Part shown: positions 30,774 to 38,615 of the stretch, piece by piece | Numbering within the stretch: the first letter of the stretch is position 1 | How the letters are laid out: each line of letters begins with the position of its first letter | Source of the DNA: Streptomyces cahuitamycinicus | GTDB taxonomy: Bacteria; Actinomycetota; Actinomycetes; Streptomycetales; Streptomycetaceae | Direction of reading: 5' to 3' | DNA length: 52,156 nt | NCBI RefSeq assembly: GCF_002891435.1 | Contig: NZ_POUC01000011.1 | Span: 1-52,156 of the forward strand | Position numbers and translations under genes: made by a program | Notes under the pieces: generated by a model | Databases searched by the model: none | Told to the model about the DNA's origin: nothing | Seen by the model: the letters and a program-made list of their open reading frames with translations, nothing else

Positions 30774-31730
30774 GTGGCACGCACACGCGGAAGTTGGACC
30801 GGTGGCGCCCTGACGGCCCGGTCCCTGCTCAAACCCCAGGACGTGGCGCGGGCGGTGTTCCACCCCGCGTGGATACCGCAGCCGCTCGATCCGTCGGTGG
30901 AGCGGCTCAAGAGGTTCCGCGTCATCGCCGGGGCGGTGGCGTCCCTCGGGGTCTTCACCTTCATCGAGGGCGGCTTCGACTTCAGGGAGCTGCTGGAGAA
31001 CGCGATGACGGCCTCCGTCGTCCTGCTCTTCCTCACCCCGCTGACGGTCGGCGCGATGCTCTGGGTCTGGCGGCGCGGCGGCACCGTACGGCAACTGCGC
31101 GTGCCCCTGGTCAACTCCCTCCTCTTGCTCCTGCTGTTCGTCGGATGCGTTGCCGCCGTGCTGGTGCTGGTGCAGACCGTGAACGGGACGGCGAACCCCG
31201 CCGTGATCATCGGGGTCGGCCTGACGATGATGTGGATGCTCATCTTCACGGCCTACGGAGCGGTGCGGGTCTCCGGCAACTTCTTCGGCACGGCCGCAGT
31301 GCACCGCTGTCTGCCGCCGCTGCTCGCCGTGGTGACCAGCTGGCTGATGGCCGTCCCGGACCTCGTCACCGGTGATCTGCACGGGCTCAGCCTCACCCTG
31401 GGGATCATCTTCATCCTGGGGGCGCCGGTGACGGTCACCGCCATCGCGCTGCTGGAGATGGGGCGGCTGAAGCGACGGTACGGGATCCGGCTGAAGGCCC
31501 ATCCGACGACGCAGGCACCGGCGCCCGGGCCGGTGCCTGCAATGCCCGCGGGCATGCCCCCGGCGGGAGCGCCGTACCTGCCGCCGCAGGCGAACCCGCA
31601 CGGCCGTCCCCACATGCCGGGCGGGCAGCACCCGTACGCCCCGCACCCGCAGCCGCCGTACAACCCGCAGCGCCCGTACGCCCCGCACCCGCAGCCGCCG
31701 TACAACCCGCAGCGCCCTTACAACGGCTGA
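30774..31730 (+). CDS. Membrane protein with Pro/Tyr-rich repetitive tail
   Basis: A 318-aa protein. Residues about 1-50 are cytoplasmic and basic. Five or six transmembrane segments follow (e.g. VVLLFLTPLTVGAMLWVW, LLLLLLFVGCVAAVLVLVQT, LTMMWMLIFTAYGAV), in a layout like Yip1-domain proteins. The last 70 residues are Pro/Gly/His/Tyr-rich and contain PYAPHPQPPYNPQR twice from a 42-bp tandem repeat. Such tails in actinobacteria often mediate protein-protein contacts at the membrane; no function is known. GTG 30774 follows GGGGGAG. It converges on the ABC permease gene with only 12 bases between them. Confidence 0.82.
   Translation: MARTRGSWTGGALTARSLLKPQDVARAVFHPAWIPQPLDPSVERLKRFRVIAGAVASLGVFTFIEGGFDFRELLENAMTASVVLLFLTPLTVGAMLWVWRRGGTVRQLRVPLVNSLLLLLLFVGCVAAVLVLVQTVNGTANPAVIIGVGLTMMWMLIFTAYGAVRVSGNFFGTAAVHRCLPPLLAVVTSWLMAVPDLVTGDLHGLSLTLGIIFILGAPVTVTAIALLEMGRLKRRYGIRLKAHPTTQAPAPGPVPAMPAGMPPAGAPYLPPQANPHGRPHMPGGQHPYAPHPQPPYNPQRPYAPHPQPPYNPQRPYNG
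31631..31714 (+). repeat. Two 42-bp tandem repeats in coding sequence
   Basis: The 42-bp unit at 31631-31672 is repeated exactly at 31673-31714 and encodes PYAPHPQPPYNPQR twice. It is a recent in-frame duplication, and a partial third copy (PYNG) follows. Confidence 0.88.
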
Positions 31731-31742
31731 GCGGCGTCGAGG

Positions 31743-34025
31743 TCAGGCCACCGCGCTCAGCGTGTCCGCGAGGCGCCGGCGGGCGGCCCGGGCCGCGGGG
31801 ACGGCTGCCAGCGCGGCGGCGCAGAGGACCGCTGCCGCCCCGAGGGGCACCACGAGGATCGCGGAGGGGCCCTGGGCGAGGCCCGCGCCGATGCCGCTGG
31901 AGCGGCCCTGGGCGTCGATCAGCCAGTGGGCGAGGGGCAGGCCCAGGGCGGTGGCGACGAGGACGGCCGCCAGGGCCGTGAGGCCGGTGGCCGTGACGGT
32001 GATCGCCGTGATCTGCCGGGGGGACAGGCCGATGGCCTTCAGGGCCAGCAGGTCCCGTTCGCTCTCGCGGACGGTCCCGCCGATCGCGGTCAGCAGCTCG
32101 ATGAGCCCGATGAGGGCGAGCACGGCGATCAGCCCGGCCACGACCGCGCGCAGCGGGGACAGTCCGTCCGCCGGGTTGGCCACCGTATGCACGTCCAGGT
32201 GGCCGCCTCCGGCCGTGGTGAGCCGGTCGGCGACCTCCCGCGGGTCGGCGCCGGGGTGAAGGCGGAGTTCGTAGAGGGTCGGGCGGAGCCCCGGATCGTT
32301 CTCGCGGAGGGTGTCGAGGGACGTGGAGATGACCCGGCCGGCGTTCTCCGGCTCGATGCTGCGGCCCACGATGTGCAGGATCAGCGGCTGGTCGCCGACG
32401 GTCATCCGGACCCAGTCGCCGACCCGCGCGTCCAGCAGATCGAGCAGCCCCTGCCCGGCCACGGCCTCGTCGGCGCCGCGGGCGGGGCGGCCCTCGGCGA
32501 GGGTGTGCGGGTAGGGATCCCGGTGGGTGCCGAGGCCGCGCAGCGCGATGGTCGCCGTCTGGCTCGGACCCAGGGCGGCCGTCTCGACGCCCGGGTATGC
32601 GGCGGCCACCCCCGGGTCGCGTTCCAGCAGGGTGCGGATCTGCTGCTCGCTGCGCCCGGCGTCGGCGCGGACGCTGAGCGCGGCGGGCAGGCCGACCTGC
32701 TCGGGCTCGCTGTGGAAGCGGTCGATGGTGGTCCAGGCGCTCATCGCGACGACGATGAGCAGCAGCGGCAGCGTGAGACGGGCGACGGTGGCCAGGGAGC
32801 GGGGGCGGCGGGTGAACGCCGTGTGCCAGCCCAGCACCAGCGCGGGCGGAATCCGCAGGCCCAGGGCCCGGCGCGCCACGCCGGAAAGCCGTCCGCCCGA
32901 GGTCGTGGCGGGGCGAGGCACCGGTACCGGAGGCACGCGTCCGGCCCGCCAGGCGGCGAGGCCGGTGGTCGCGCCGATGAACAGCACCGCGCCGACCGGC
33001 ACCACGATCAGCGCCACGGTGTGGCCGGGCAGCCCCTGCCACACACCGACCGCGTCCCCGAGCCGCCCGGGGATGCGGCTGCCCAGGGCCTCGGCGAGCC
33101 CGGCGGCGGCCAGGGCGCCGAGCAGGGCGTAGGCGAGGTGCTGGAGCAGGAAGACCCGGACGACCTGGCCGGGAGTGAAGCCGATGGCCTTCAGCACGGA
33201 GAGGTCGCGCAGGTGTCCGCGGATACGCGTGCCGATCGCCCCGTGCACCGCGAACCCGGCCGCGACCAGCGCTCCCAGCCCGAACAGCCCCAGCACCTGG
33301 CCGAGCAACCGGTTGTCGCCCTGAGCCTCGGCACGCGCCTGCTGCCAGGTCGAGACCTCGCCGATCGCCCCGGAGCCCAGCACCGTCACGGCGCGCTGGA
33401 CGATGTAGGACGTGTCACCCGGGTCCGTCAGCCGTAGCCCGATCACCTGGCCGCCGGGGTCCGGAACGGCTGACGGCAGTGCCCAGACCAGGCCTGGCTG
33501 CTCACCGGGCCGGTAGCGCGGCTCGGCGCTGTCCGCGACGCCCACGACGGTCAGCTCGCGGGCGGTGCCGGGCACGGTGAGGGTGTCGCCGGGCTCGGCC
33601 AGCAGGGCCCGCGCGAGACGGCTCTCCAGCACCACGCCGTTCGGGGCCGAGGGGTCCAGCCAGTGGCCGGAGACGATCGGCGGGTGGCCGACCGAGGGCC
33701 GCTCCGGTGTCCCGCGCAGTTCGACGGATGCGCGGCTGCCGCGCGCGGAGACGGTGACGGAGGCGGTGGGGTAGGGGCCGGCGACGGTGTCCACGCCGTC
33801 CAGACCGGCCAGCTTGCCGGTGTCGGCCGCCTTGTCGGTGTGCAGCCACACATGAGCGCCGTGCGACTGCGTGAAGACGCGCTGCCAGGGGTTGGTCGCG
33901 TAGCCGAACAGGGCCGTGGCCAGCAGCAGGGAGGCGACGATGCCCGCCGTGGCGAGGACGAGGAACAGCGCCTCGCCGCGGTGCGTGCGCAGATCGGAGT
34001 GGGCCCAGCGCAGGGTGGCTCGCAC
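31743..34025 (-). CDS. ABC transporter permease, FtsX/MacB type
   Basis: A 760-aa permease with two FtsX-like halves. A TM helix near residue 25-45 (ALFLVLATAGIVASLLLATA) is followed by a large extracytoplasmic MacB-periplasmic-core-like domain (about 50-240). Three TM helices come next (LGALVAAGFAVHGAIG..., QHLAYALLGALAAAGLA), then a further TM helix near 370-390, a second external domain and a final set of TMs with DLLALKAIGLSPRQITAITV, the FtsX coupling motif; the first copy is DLSVLKAIGFTPGQVVRVFL. Such exporters move lipids, peptides or drugs, or act as mechanotransmitters. GTG 34025 is used. The gene lies 78 bases after the ATPase gene and is co-transcribed with it. Confidence 0.88.
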   Translation of the reverse strand: MRATLRWAHSDLRTHRGEALFLVLATAGIVASLLLATALFGYATNPWQRVFTQSHGAHVWLHTDKAADTGKLAGLDGVDTVAGPYPTASVTVSARGSRASVELRGTPERPSVGHPPIVSGHWLDPSAPNGVVLESRLARALLAEPGDTLTVPGTARELTVVGVADSAEPRYRPGEQPGLVWALPSAVPDPGGQVIGLRLTDPGDTSYIVQRAVTVLGSGAIGEVSTWQQARAEAQGDNRLLGQVLGLFGLGALVAAGFAVHGAIGTRIRGHLRDLSVLKAIGFTPGQVVRVFLLQHLAYALLGALAAAGLAEALGSRIPGRLGDAVGVWQGLPGHTVALIVVPVGAVLFIGATTGLAAWRAGRVPPVPVPRPATTSGGRLSGVARRALGLRIPPALVLGWHTAFTRRPRSLATVARLTLPLLLIVVAMSAWTTIDRFHSEPEQVGLPAALSVRADAGRSEQQIRTLLERDPGVAAAYPGVETAALGPSQTATIALRGLGTHRDPYPHTLAEGRPARGADEAVAGQGLLDLLDARVGDWVRMTVGDQPLILHIVGRSIEPENAGRVISTSLDTLRENDPGLRPTLYELRLHPGADPREVADRLTTAGGGHLDVHTVANPADGLSPLRAVVAGLIAVLALIGLIELLTAIGGTVRESERDLLALKAIGLSPRQITAITVTATGLTALAAVLVATALGLPLAHWLIDAQGRSSGIGAGLAQGPSAILVVPLGAAAVLCAAALAAVPAARAARRRLADTLSAVA

Positions 34026-34103
34026 GGGCCTCAGCCCCTCGGCCCGCGGGCCGCGCGGTCGTGGACGCGCAGGGCCGCACAGTCGTCGTGGACGTCGCGC
34101 ATG

Positions 34104-34862
34104 TCAGTCCCTGAGCTCCAGCACTCCGGAAATCCCGGCGCGGCGCGGCGGTGTGGCGCCGCCGTCGAGTTCCGCGTCGTCGGCGATCCGGCCGTCGAAG
34201 AAGCTGATCACCCGGTCCGCGGCGCTCGCCAGCCGGGCGTCATGGGTGACCAGCACGATCGTCTGGCCGCGCTGGTGGAAGCGGGACAGCAGCCGCATCA
34301 CCTCGCGGGTGCCCTTGCTGTCGAGGCTGCCCGCCGGCTCGTCGGCCAGCAGCAGCGGCGGATGGTTGACCAGGGCCCGGGCCAGGGCGACGCGCTGCTG
34401 CTCACCACCGGACAGCTCGCCCGGCATGCTGCGCTCCTTGCCCGTCAGGCCCAGCTCGGCCAGGAGCGCCTCACGCTCGGCGCGCGCCTGCTTCGGCGAG
34501 GTGCCCGCGAGCAGGGCGGGCAGTTCCACGTTGTCGGCGACGGACAGGTTCGAGACGAGATTGAAGAACTGGAAGACGATCCCGATCCGCTTGCGGCGCT
34601 CCACCGCCCAGCGGGCCTCGCCATAGGTGTCGGTGGACTCGCCGTCGAGCCAGATGCTGCCCGCGTCCGGCCGCTGGAGCCCGCCGAGCAGATGCAGCAG
34701 CGTCGACTTGCCGGCGCCGGACGGGCCGGTGATCGCCACGAACTCGCCCTGCCGTACGCACAGGTCGACCCCGCGCACGGCATGCGCCGGGGCGCCCTCG
34801 CCGTGGTGGGTCTTGACCAGGCCCTCGGCGCGCAGCACAGGAGCCGGACGGTCGTCGCTCAC
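34104..34862 (-). CDS. ABC transporter ATP-binding protein, MacB/LolD type
   Basis: A 252-aa ATPase. Walker A GPSGAGKSTLLHLLGG (residues about 45-60), Q-loop FQFFNLVSNLSVADNVELP (typical of MacB/LolD exporters), signature LSGGEQQRVALARALV, Walker B LLLADEPAGSLDS and the switch His in VTHDARLA are all intact. GTG 34862 overlaps the PadR stop by four bases (GTGA). It therefore forms a regulator-ATPase-permease operon with the two flanking leftward genes. The longer frame upstream lies inside padR and is rejected. Confidence 0.93.
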   Translation of the reverse strand: MSDDRPAPVLRAEGLVKTHHGEGAPAHAVRGVDLCVRQGEFVAITGPSGAGKSTLLHLLGGLQRPDAGSIWLDGESTDTYGEARWAVERRKRIGIVFQFFNLVSNLSVADNVELPALLAGTSPKQARAEREALLAELGLTGKERSMPGELSGGEQQRVALARALVNHPPLLLADEPAGSLDSKGTREVMRLLSRFHQRGQTIVLVTHDARLASAADRVISFFDGRIADDAELDGGATPPRRAGISGVLELRD

Positions 34863-35374
34863 TCCAGCTCCTCCAGCTCTTCCTGGCACCGTTCCAGCCA
34901 GTCGAGATCGGCCTGCAGGTGCAGCATCGCGCCCTCGATCAGCAGCTGGGCGATGCGGTTGTCGCGGTCTTCTGCGGCGGCCAGCTTCGACAGCTGCCGC
35001 ATGGTGTTCAGGTACTGGCGCCGCTGCTGGTTGATCAGGGTGATCTGCTCGGCGAGACCGGTCTGCGGAGCGAGCGCCAGCTTCATGAAGAACTCGTCCC
35101 GCACCCGCGGCTCGTCCTCGGGCTCCTCGAACCAGGCGCGCAGCGCCTCCCGCCCGGCGTCGGTGAGGTGGTAGACCTTTTTGTTGGGTCGGCTGGACTG
35201 CGCCACGTCCTCGCCCTCGATCAGTCCCGACTTCTCGAGGCGGCCGAGGGTCACATAGATCTGGCCGACATTCGGCTGAGGGTACGCGGAGCCCAGCAGT
35301 TGCTCAAGGTCCTGCTTGAGCTCGTAGCCGTGGGCGGGCCCGCGGGCGAGGAGGGCCAGGAGGGGCAGGCGCAC
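34859..35374 (-). CDS. PadR-family transcriptional regulator
   Basis: A 171-aa repressor-type regulator. The winged-helix domain begins at the very N-terminus: LPLLALLARGPAHGYELKQD, then YPQPNVGQIYVTLGRLEKSG (recognition helix) and the wing SSRPNKKVYHLTDAGREALR. The C-terminal half is a helical dimerisation region with Trp and Glu-rich end (LDWLERCQEELEELE). PadR proteins commonly control adjacent ABC exporters and release DNA on binding the exported compound. GTG 35374 has AGGAGG upstream. A palindrome ATACCTAACAGGTAT lies 51 bases before the start; see also the second copy at 36790. Confidence 0.93.
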   Translation of the reverse strand: MRLPLLALLARGPAHGYELKQDLEQLLGSAYPQPNVGQIYVTLGRLEKSGLIEGEDVAQSSRPNKKVYHLTDAGREALRAWFEEPEDEPRVRDEFFMKLALAPQTGLAEQITLINQQRRQYLNTMRQLSKLAAAEDRDNRIAQLLIEGAMLHLQADLDWLERCQEELEELE

Positions 35375-35423
35375 GCGTGCAGTCCTCCTGTCCGGTCCAA
35401 TGTGCTCCAGGCCCTAGTATCGC

Positions 35424-35443
35424 CCATACCTAACAGGTATACA
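35424..35443. promoter_or_regulatory. Probable PadR operator between padR and the binding-protein gene
   Basis: ATACCT-AAC-AGGTAT (35426-35440) is a perfect 6-bp inverted repeat. TATACA/ATACAT on the plus strand (from 35438) overlaps its right edge and could be the -10 of the divergent gene at 35497. The core TACCTAACA(R)GTA recurs at 36790-36806. Confidence 0.65.
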
Positions 35444-35496
35444 TGGCCTCTGATTCCGGGCAAGGGTGCCCAGCGCCGGTGTACAGGGAGGAACCT

Positions 35497-36768
35497 ATGC
35501 GGTGGATCCATGCCGCGGGTAGGGGCCTTCTCGTTCTGGTCGTGGTCCTGACAGGCTACGTTGCCGCCGGAGCGCAGGCGGGCGAGCCCCCTGAGAGCGG
35601 TCGCGGCCCCCTCACCCTGGCCACCGCCGGAGACCTCACCGGCTACCTCGGCCCCCTGCTGGAGGGCTGGAACCGCACCCACCCCGGCGAGAAGGTCACC
35701 CTCGTCGAGCTGCCGGACTCGGCCGACGAGACCCAGGCCCAGATGGTCACCGACCTGCGCGACGGCGACCGCAGCCGGTTCGACGTGCTCAACATCGATG
35801 TCAACTGGACCCCGGAGTTCGCCGCGGCGGGCTGGATCAGGCCCCTGCCCCGGGACCGCTTCCCGCTGAGGGCCTTCCTCCAGCCGGTCGTGGACACGGC
35901 GACCTACGACGGGCAGCTCTACGCCGTCCCGTACGTCACCAACGCCGGCCTGCTCCTGTACCGCAAGGACGTCCTTGCGAAGGAGGGCGTCGAGCCACCG
36001 CGCACCTGGGCGGAGCTGGAGCGGTACGCGAAGACCATCGCCCCGAAGCACGGCCTCGACGGCTACGCCGGACAGTTCCTGCCGTACGAGGGCCTCACCG
36101 TCAACGCGGCCGAGGCCGTCTACTCGGCGGGCGGGTCGATCCTCGGGGACGAGGGCGAGCGCGTCACCGTCGACTCGGCGGCGGCCCGCGAGGGCATCGG
36201 GTTCCTGGCGCGTGGGGTGCGCGAGGGGTGGATCCCCCGGGAAGCGCTGACGTACAAGGAAGAGGAGTCCAAACAGGCCTTCCAGGACGGCCGGCTGCTC
36301 TTCCTGCGGAACTGGCCCTACGCCTACGTCGGTGCCTCCGCCCCCGGTTCGAAGGTCGCCGGGAAGATCGGCGCCGTCCCCCTGCCCGGACCCGACGGGC
36401 CGGGAACCAGCGTTCTGGGCGGCTCCAACCTGGCCGTCAGCGCCCACGCGCGGCACCCCGACTCGGCGGCCCGCCTGATCGCGTACCTCACCAGTGAGCG
36501 CGTCCAGCGCCAGGTCCTCACCCGTGGCGCGCTGCCGCCCGTGCGGGCCGATCTCTACCAGGACCCGGCTCTCATCCGCAGGTTCCCGTACCTGCCGACT
36601 CTGCGGACGAGTGTGCTCGCGGCCGAGCCGCGCCCCAAGAGCCCGCGCTACGACCAGGTCAGTCTCGTCGTGCAGGCGGTCGTGCACGACGCGATGGCCG
36701 GGCACCGGACGCCCGCGGCAGCGGTGCGGCGGCTGGCGCGAGAGCTCGCGGTCATCTCGCACCGCTAG
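35497..36768 (+). CDS. Orphan sugar-type ABC solute-binding protein
   Basis: A 423-aa family-1 (MalE-like) binding protein. The N-terminal signal MRWIHAAGRGLLVLVVVLTG ends near GAQA-GE, and there is no lipobox Cys, unusual for a Gram-positive binding protein. The fold markers are FDVLNIDVNWTPEFAAAGWI, YAVPYVTNAGLLLYRKDVL, TWAELERYAKTIAPKHGLDG, and NLAVSAHARHPDSAARLIAYLTS. ATG 35497 has AGGGAGG upstream. No permease gene for it is adjacent: leftward lies the PadR-ABC exporter, and rightward the GH13 operon, which has its own binding protein. It may use that operon's permeases or be a decoy/sensor. The divergent PadR operator suggests shared control. Confidence 0.87.
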   Translation: MRWIHAAGRGLLVLVVVLTGYVAAGAQAGEPPESGRGPLTLATAGDLTGYLGPLLEGWNRTHPGEKVTLVELPDSADETQAQMVTDLRDGDRSRFDVLNIDVNWTPEFAAAGWIRPLPRDRFPLRAFLQPVVDTATYDGQLYAVPYVTNAGLLLYRKDVLAKEGVEPPRTWAELERYAKTIAPKHGLDGYAGQFLPYEGLTVNAAEAVYSAGGSILGDEGERVTVDSAAAREGIGFLARGVREGWIPREALTYKEEESKQAFQDGRLLFLRNWPYAYVGASAPGSKVAGKIGAVPLPGPDGPGTSVLGGSNLAVSAHARHPDSAARLIAYLTSERVQRQVLTRGALPPVRADLYQDPALIRRFPYLPTLRTSVLAAEPRPKSPRYDQVSLVVQAVVHDAMAGHRTPAAAVRRLARELAVISHR

Positions 36769-36787
36769 CTTCACTCGGGCACCCCTC

Positions 36788-36808
36788 TAGTTACTTGTTA
36801 GGTAACGC
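36788..36808. promoter_or_regulatory. Second copy of the PadR-like operator
   Basis: On the minus strand the sequence reads GTTACCTAACAAGTAAC (36806-36790), with GTTAC/GTAAC arms. It matches the 35426 site at 12 of 13 core positions (TACCTAACA-R-GTA). It lies 22 bases after the binding-protein stop and about 80 bases upstream of the GH13 promoter. Confidence 0.6.
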
Positions 36809-36886
36809 GGGGATCTCATCTTGCCTCATGGCGCCCGATAAGTCCTGGTTCCGCGCCTCAACCAGTCAGTTGCTTCTGTCTTTTCA

Positions 36887-36917
36887 TTGACACCCTCTCG
36901 ACACGGCTACTTAACAT
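36887..36917 (+). promoter_or_regulatory. Promoter of the GH13-sugar ABC operon
   Basis: TTGACA (36887-36892) is followed after 19 bases by TAACAT (36912-36917), a TANNNT box. Transcription would start near 36924, so the ATG codons at 36916 and 36920 are unlikely starts and TTG at 36959 becomes the best one. Confidence 0.55.
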
Positions 36918-36958
36918 GCATGCATAACCGCTGCCCTTCTCAGAGACAGGTCGATGGG

Positions 36959-38578
36959 TTGAACAGGCACCACTGGTGGCGTGACGCAGTGATCTATCAG
37001 GTCTACGTCCGCAGCTTCCTCGACAGCACCGGCGACGGCATCGGCGACCTCGCCGGCGTCCGGGCCGGACTGCCGTACCTCAAGAAGCTCGGCGTCGACG
37101 GGATCTGGCTGAGCCCCTTCTATCCCTCGCCGCAGCACGACCACGGCTACGACGTGGCCGACTACTGCGACGTCGACCCGCTCTTCGGCGACCTCGGCGA
37201 GTTCGACGAGCTGGGGGGGGCCGCACGGCGGCTCGGCGTCAAGGTGCTGCTCGACATCGTCCCGAACCACTGCTCCAGCGAGCACCCCTGGTTCCGCGAG
37301 GCGCTCGCCGCCGCTCCCGGCAGCCTGGCCCGGGCCCGCTTCCACTTCGCCGACGGCCGCGGTCCGGACGGCGCCGAGCCGCCCAACAACTGGCACTCCA
37401 TGTTCGGCGGCCCCGCCTGGAGCCGGGTGACCGAGCCGGACGGGACGCCCGGCCAGTGGTACCTGCACATGTTCGCGCCCGAGCAGCCCGACTGGAACTG
37501 GCGCAACCCCGAGATCGGCGCCGAGTTCGACAGGGTCCTGCGCTTCTGGCTGGACCGGGGCATCGACGGCTTCCGCATCGACGTCGCCGCCGGCCTCTAC
37601 AAGCACCCGGAGCTGCCCGACTCGGACGACCCCGAGGCCGACGCCCGCACCCGCGACTCGGTCAACCCGCTCGCCTGGAACCAGCCCGAGGTGCACGACG
37701 TGTGGCGGCGCTGGCGCTCCATATGCGAGGAGTACACCGAGCGCGACGGCTGCGAACGCCTCCTCGTCGGCGAGGTGTCCGTCCCCACCGCCCGCGAGCA
37801 CGCGCAGTACGTCCGCCCCGACGAGCTGCACCAGGCCTTCTTCTTCGACCTGCTCAGCGCCTCCTGGGACGCCGACGCCTTCCGGAAGGTCATCTCGGAG
37901 GCCATGGACGACATCGCCGGCACCGGCTCGACCGTCACCTGGGTCCTCAACAACCACGACCAGGTCCGCACGGTCACCCGCTACGGCGAACCCGCCACCG
38001 AGGGCAGCGGCCTCGGCGCCGCCCGCGCCCGTGCCGCCGCGCTGCTGATGCTGGCCCTGCCCGGAGCCGCGTACATCTACCAGGGCGAGGAGCTCGGCCT
38101 GCCCGAGGTCGTGGACCTGCCCGACGACGTGCTCACCGACCCGATCTTCCGCCGCACCGGGAGCAGGGCCCGCATCCGCGACGGCTGCCGGGTCCCCCTG
38201 CCCTGGTCGGGCCAGGCCTCGCCGTTCGGCTTCACTCCGGGGGTGGAGAGCGCCAAGCCGTGGCTCCCGCAGCCGGAGTACTTCGCCGAGTACGCCACCG
38301 ACCGGGCCCTCGCCGACACCCGCTCCTTCTGGCACCTGTACCGCGACGGCCTCCAACTGCGCGCCGCGCTGCCGCAGTTGGGCGAGGGCACGCTGCGCTG
38401 GCTGGACGCCCCGCCCGGCGTCCTGGCCTTCGAACGCGGCGACGACCTGGTCTGCGCCGTCAACTTCGGTACCGCCCCCACCCCCGCGCCGGTCTCCGGC
38501 TCCCCCCTGCTCGCCAGCGGCCACTGCCCGTCCGGAGTGCTCTCCGGCTCGACGGCCGCCTGGTGGATCCGTTCCTGA
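36959..38578 (+). CDS. GH13 alpha-glucosidase (oligo-1,6/trehalulose-type)
   Basis: A 539-aa intracellular glycoside hydrolase of family 13. It begins NRHHWWRDAVIYQVYVRSFL, the usual start of alpha-glucosidases. Conserved regions are DIVPNHCSSEHPWF (about residue 97), GIDGFRIDVAAGL with the nucleophile Asp (about 207), LLVGEVSVP with the acid/base Glu (about 271) and LNNHDQVR with the third Asp (about 334). Many relatives have DVAHGL where this has DVAAGL, which may affect substrate choice. TTG 36959 is chosen because GACAGG lies eight bases upstream and because the promoter excludes the earlier ATGs. There is no signal peptide. It heads an operon with a sugar ABC importer, so it should cleave an imported alpha-glucoside. 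Confidence 0.92.
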   Translation: MNRHHWWRDAVIYQVYVRSFLDSTGDGIGDLAGVRAGLPYLKKLGVDGIWLSPFYPSPQHDHGYDVADYCDVDPLFGDLGEFDELGGAARRLGVKVLLDIVPNHCSSEHPWFREALAAAPGSLARARFHFADGRGPDGAEPPNNWHSMFGGPAWSRVTEPDGTPGQWYLHMFAPEQPDWNWRNPEIGAEFDRVLRFWLDRGIDGFRIDVAAGLYKHPELPDSDDPEADARTRDSVNPLAWNQPEVHDVWRRWRSICEEYTERDGCERLLVGEVSVPTAREHAQYVRPDELHQAFFFDLLSASWDADAFRKVISEAMDDIAGTGSTVTWVLNNHDQVRTVTRYGEPATEGSGLGAARARAAALLMLALPGAAYIYQGEELGLPEVVDLPDDVLTDPIFRRTGSRARIRDGCRVPLPWSGQASPFGFTPGVESAKPWLPQPEYFAEYATDRALADTRSFWHLYRDGLQLRAALPQLGEGTLRWLDAPPGVLAFERGDDLVCAVNFGTAPTPAPVSGSPLLASGHCPSGVLSGSTAAWWIRS

Positions 38579-38615
38579 ACTCCCCGCAAGTCAACTCCCC
38601 GAAGGGACATCAACG

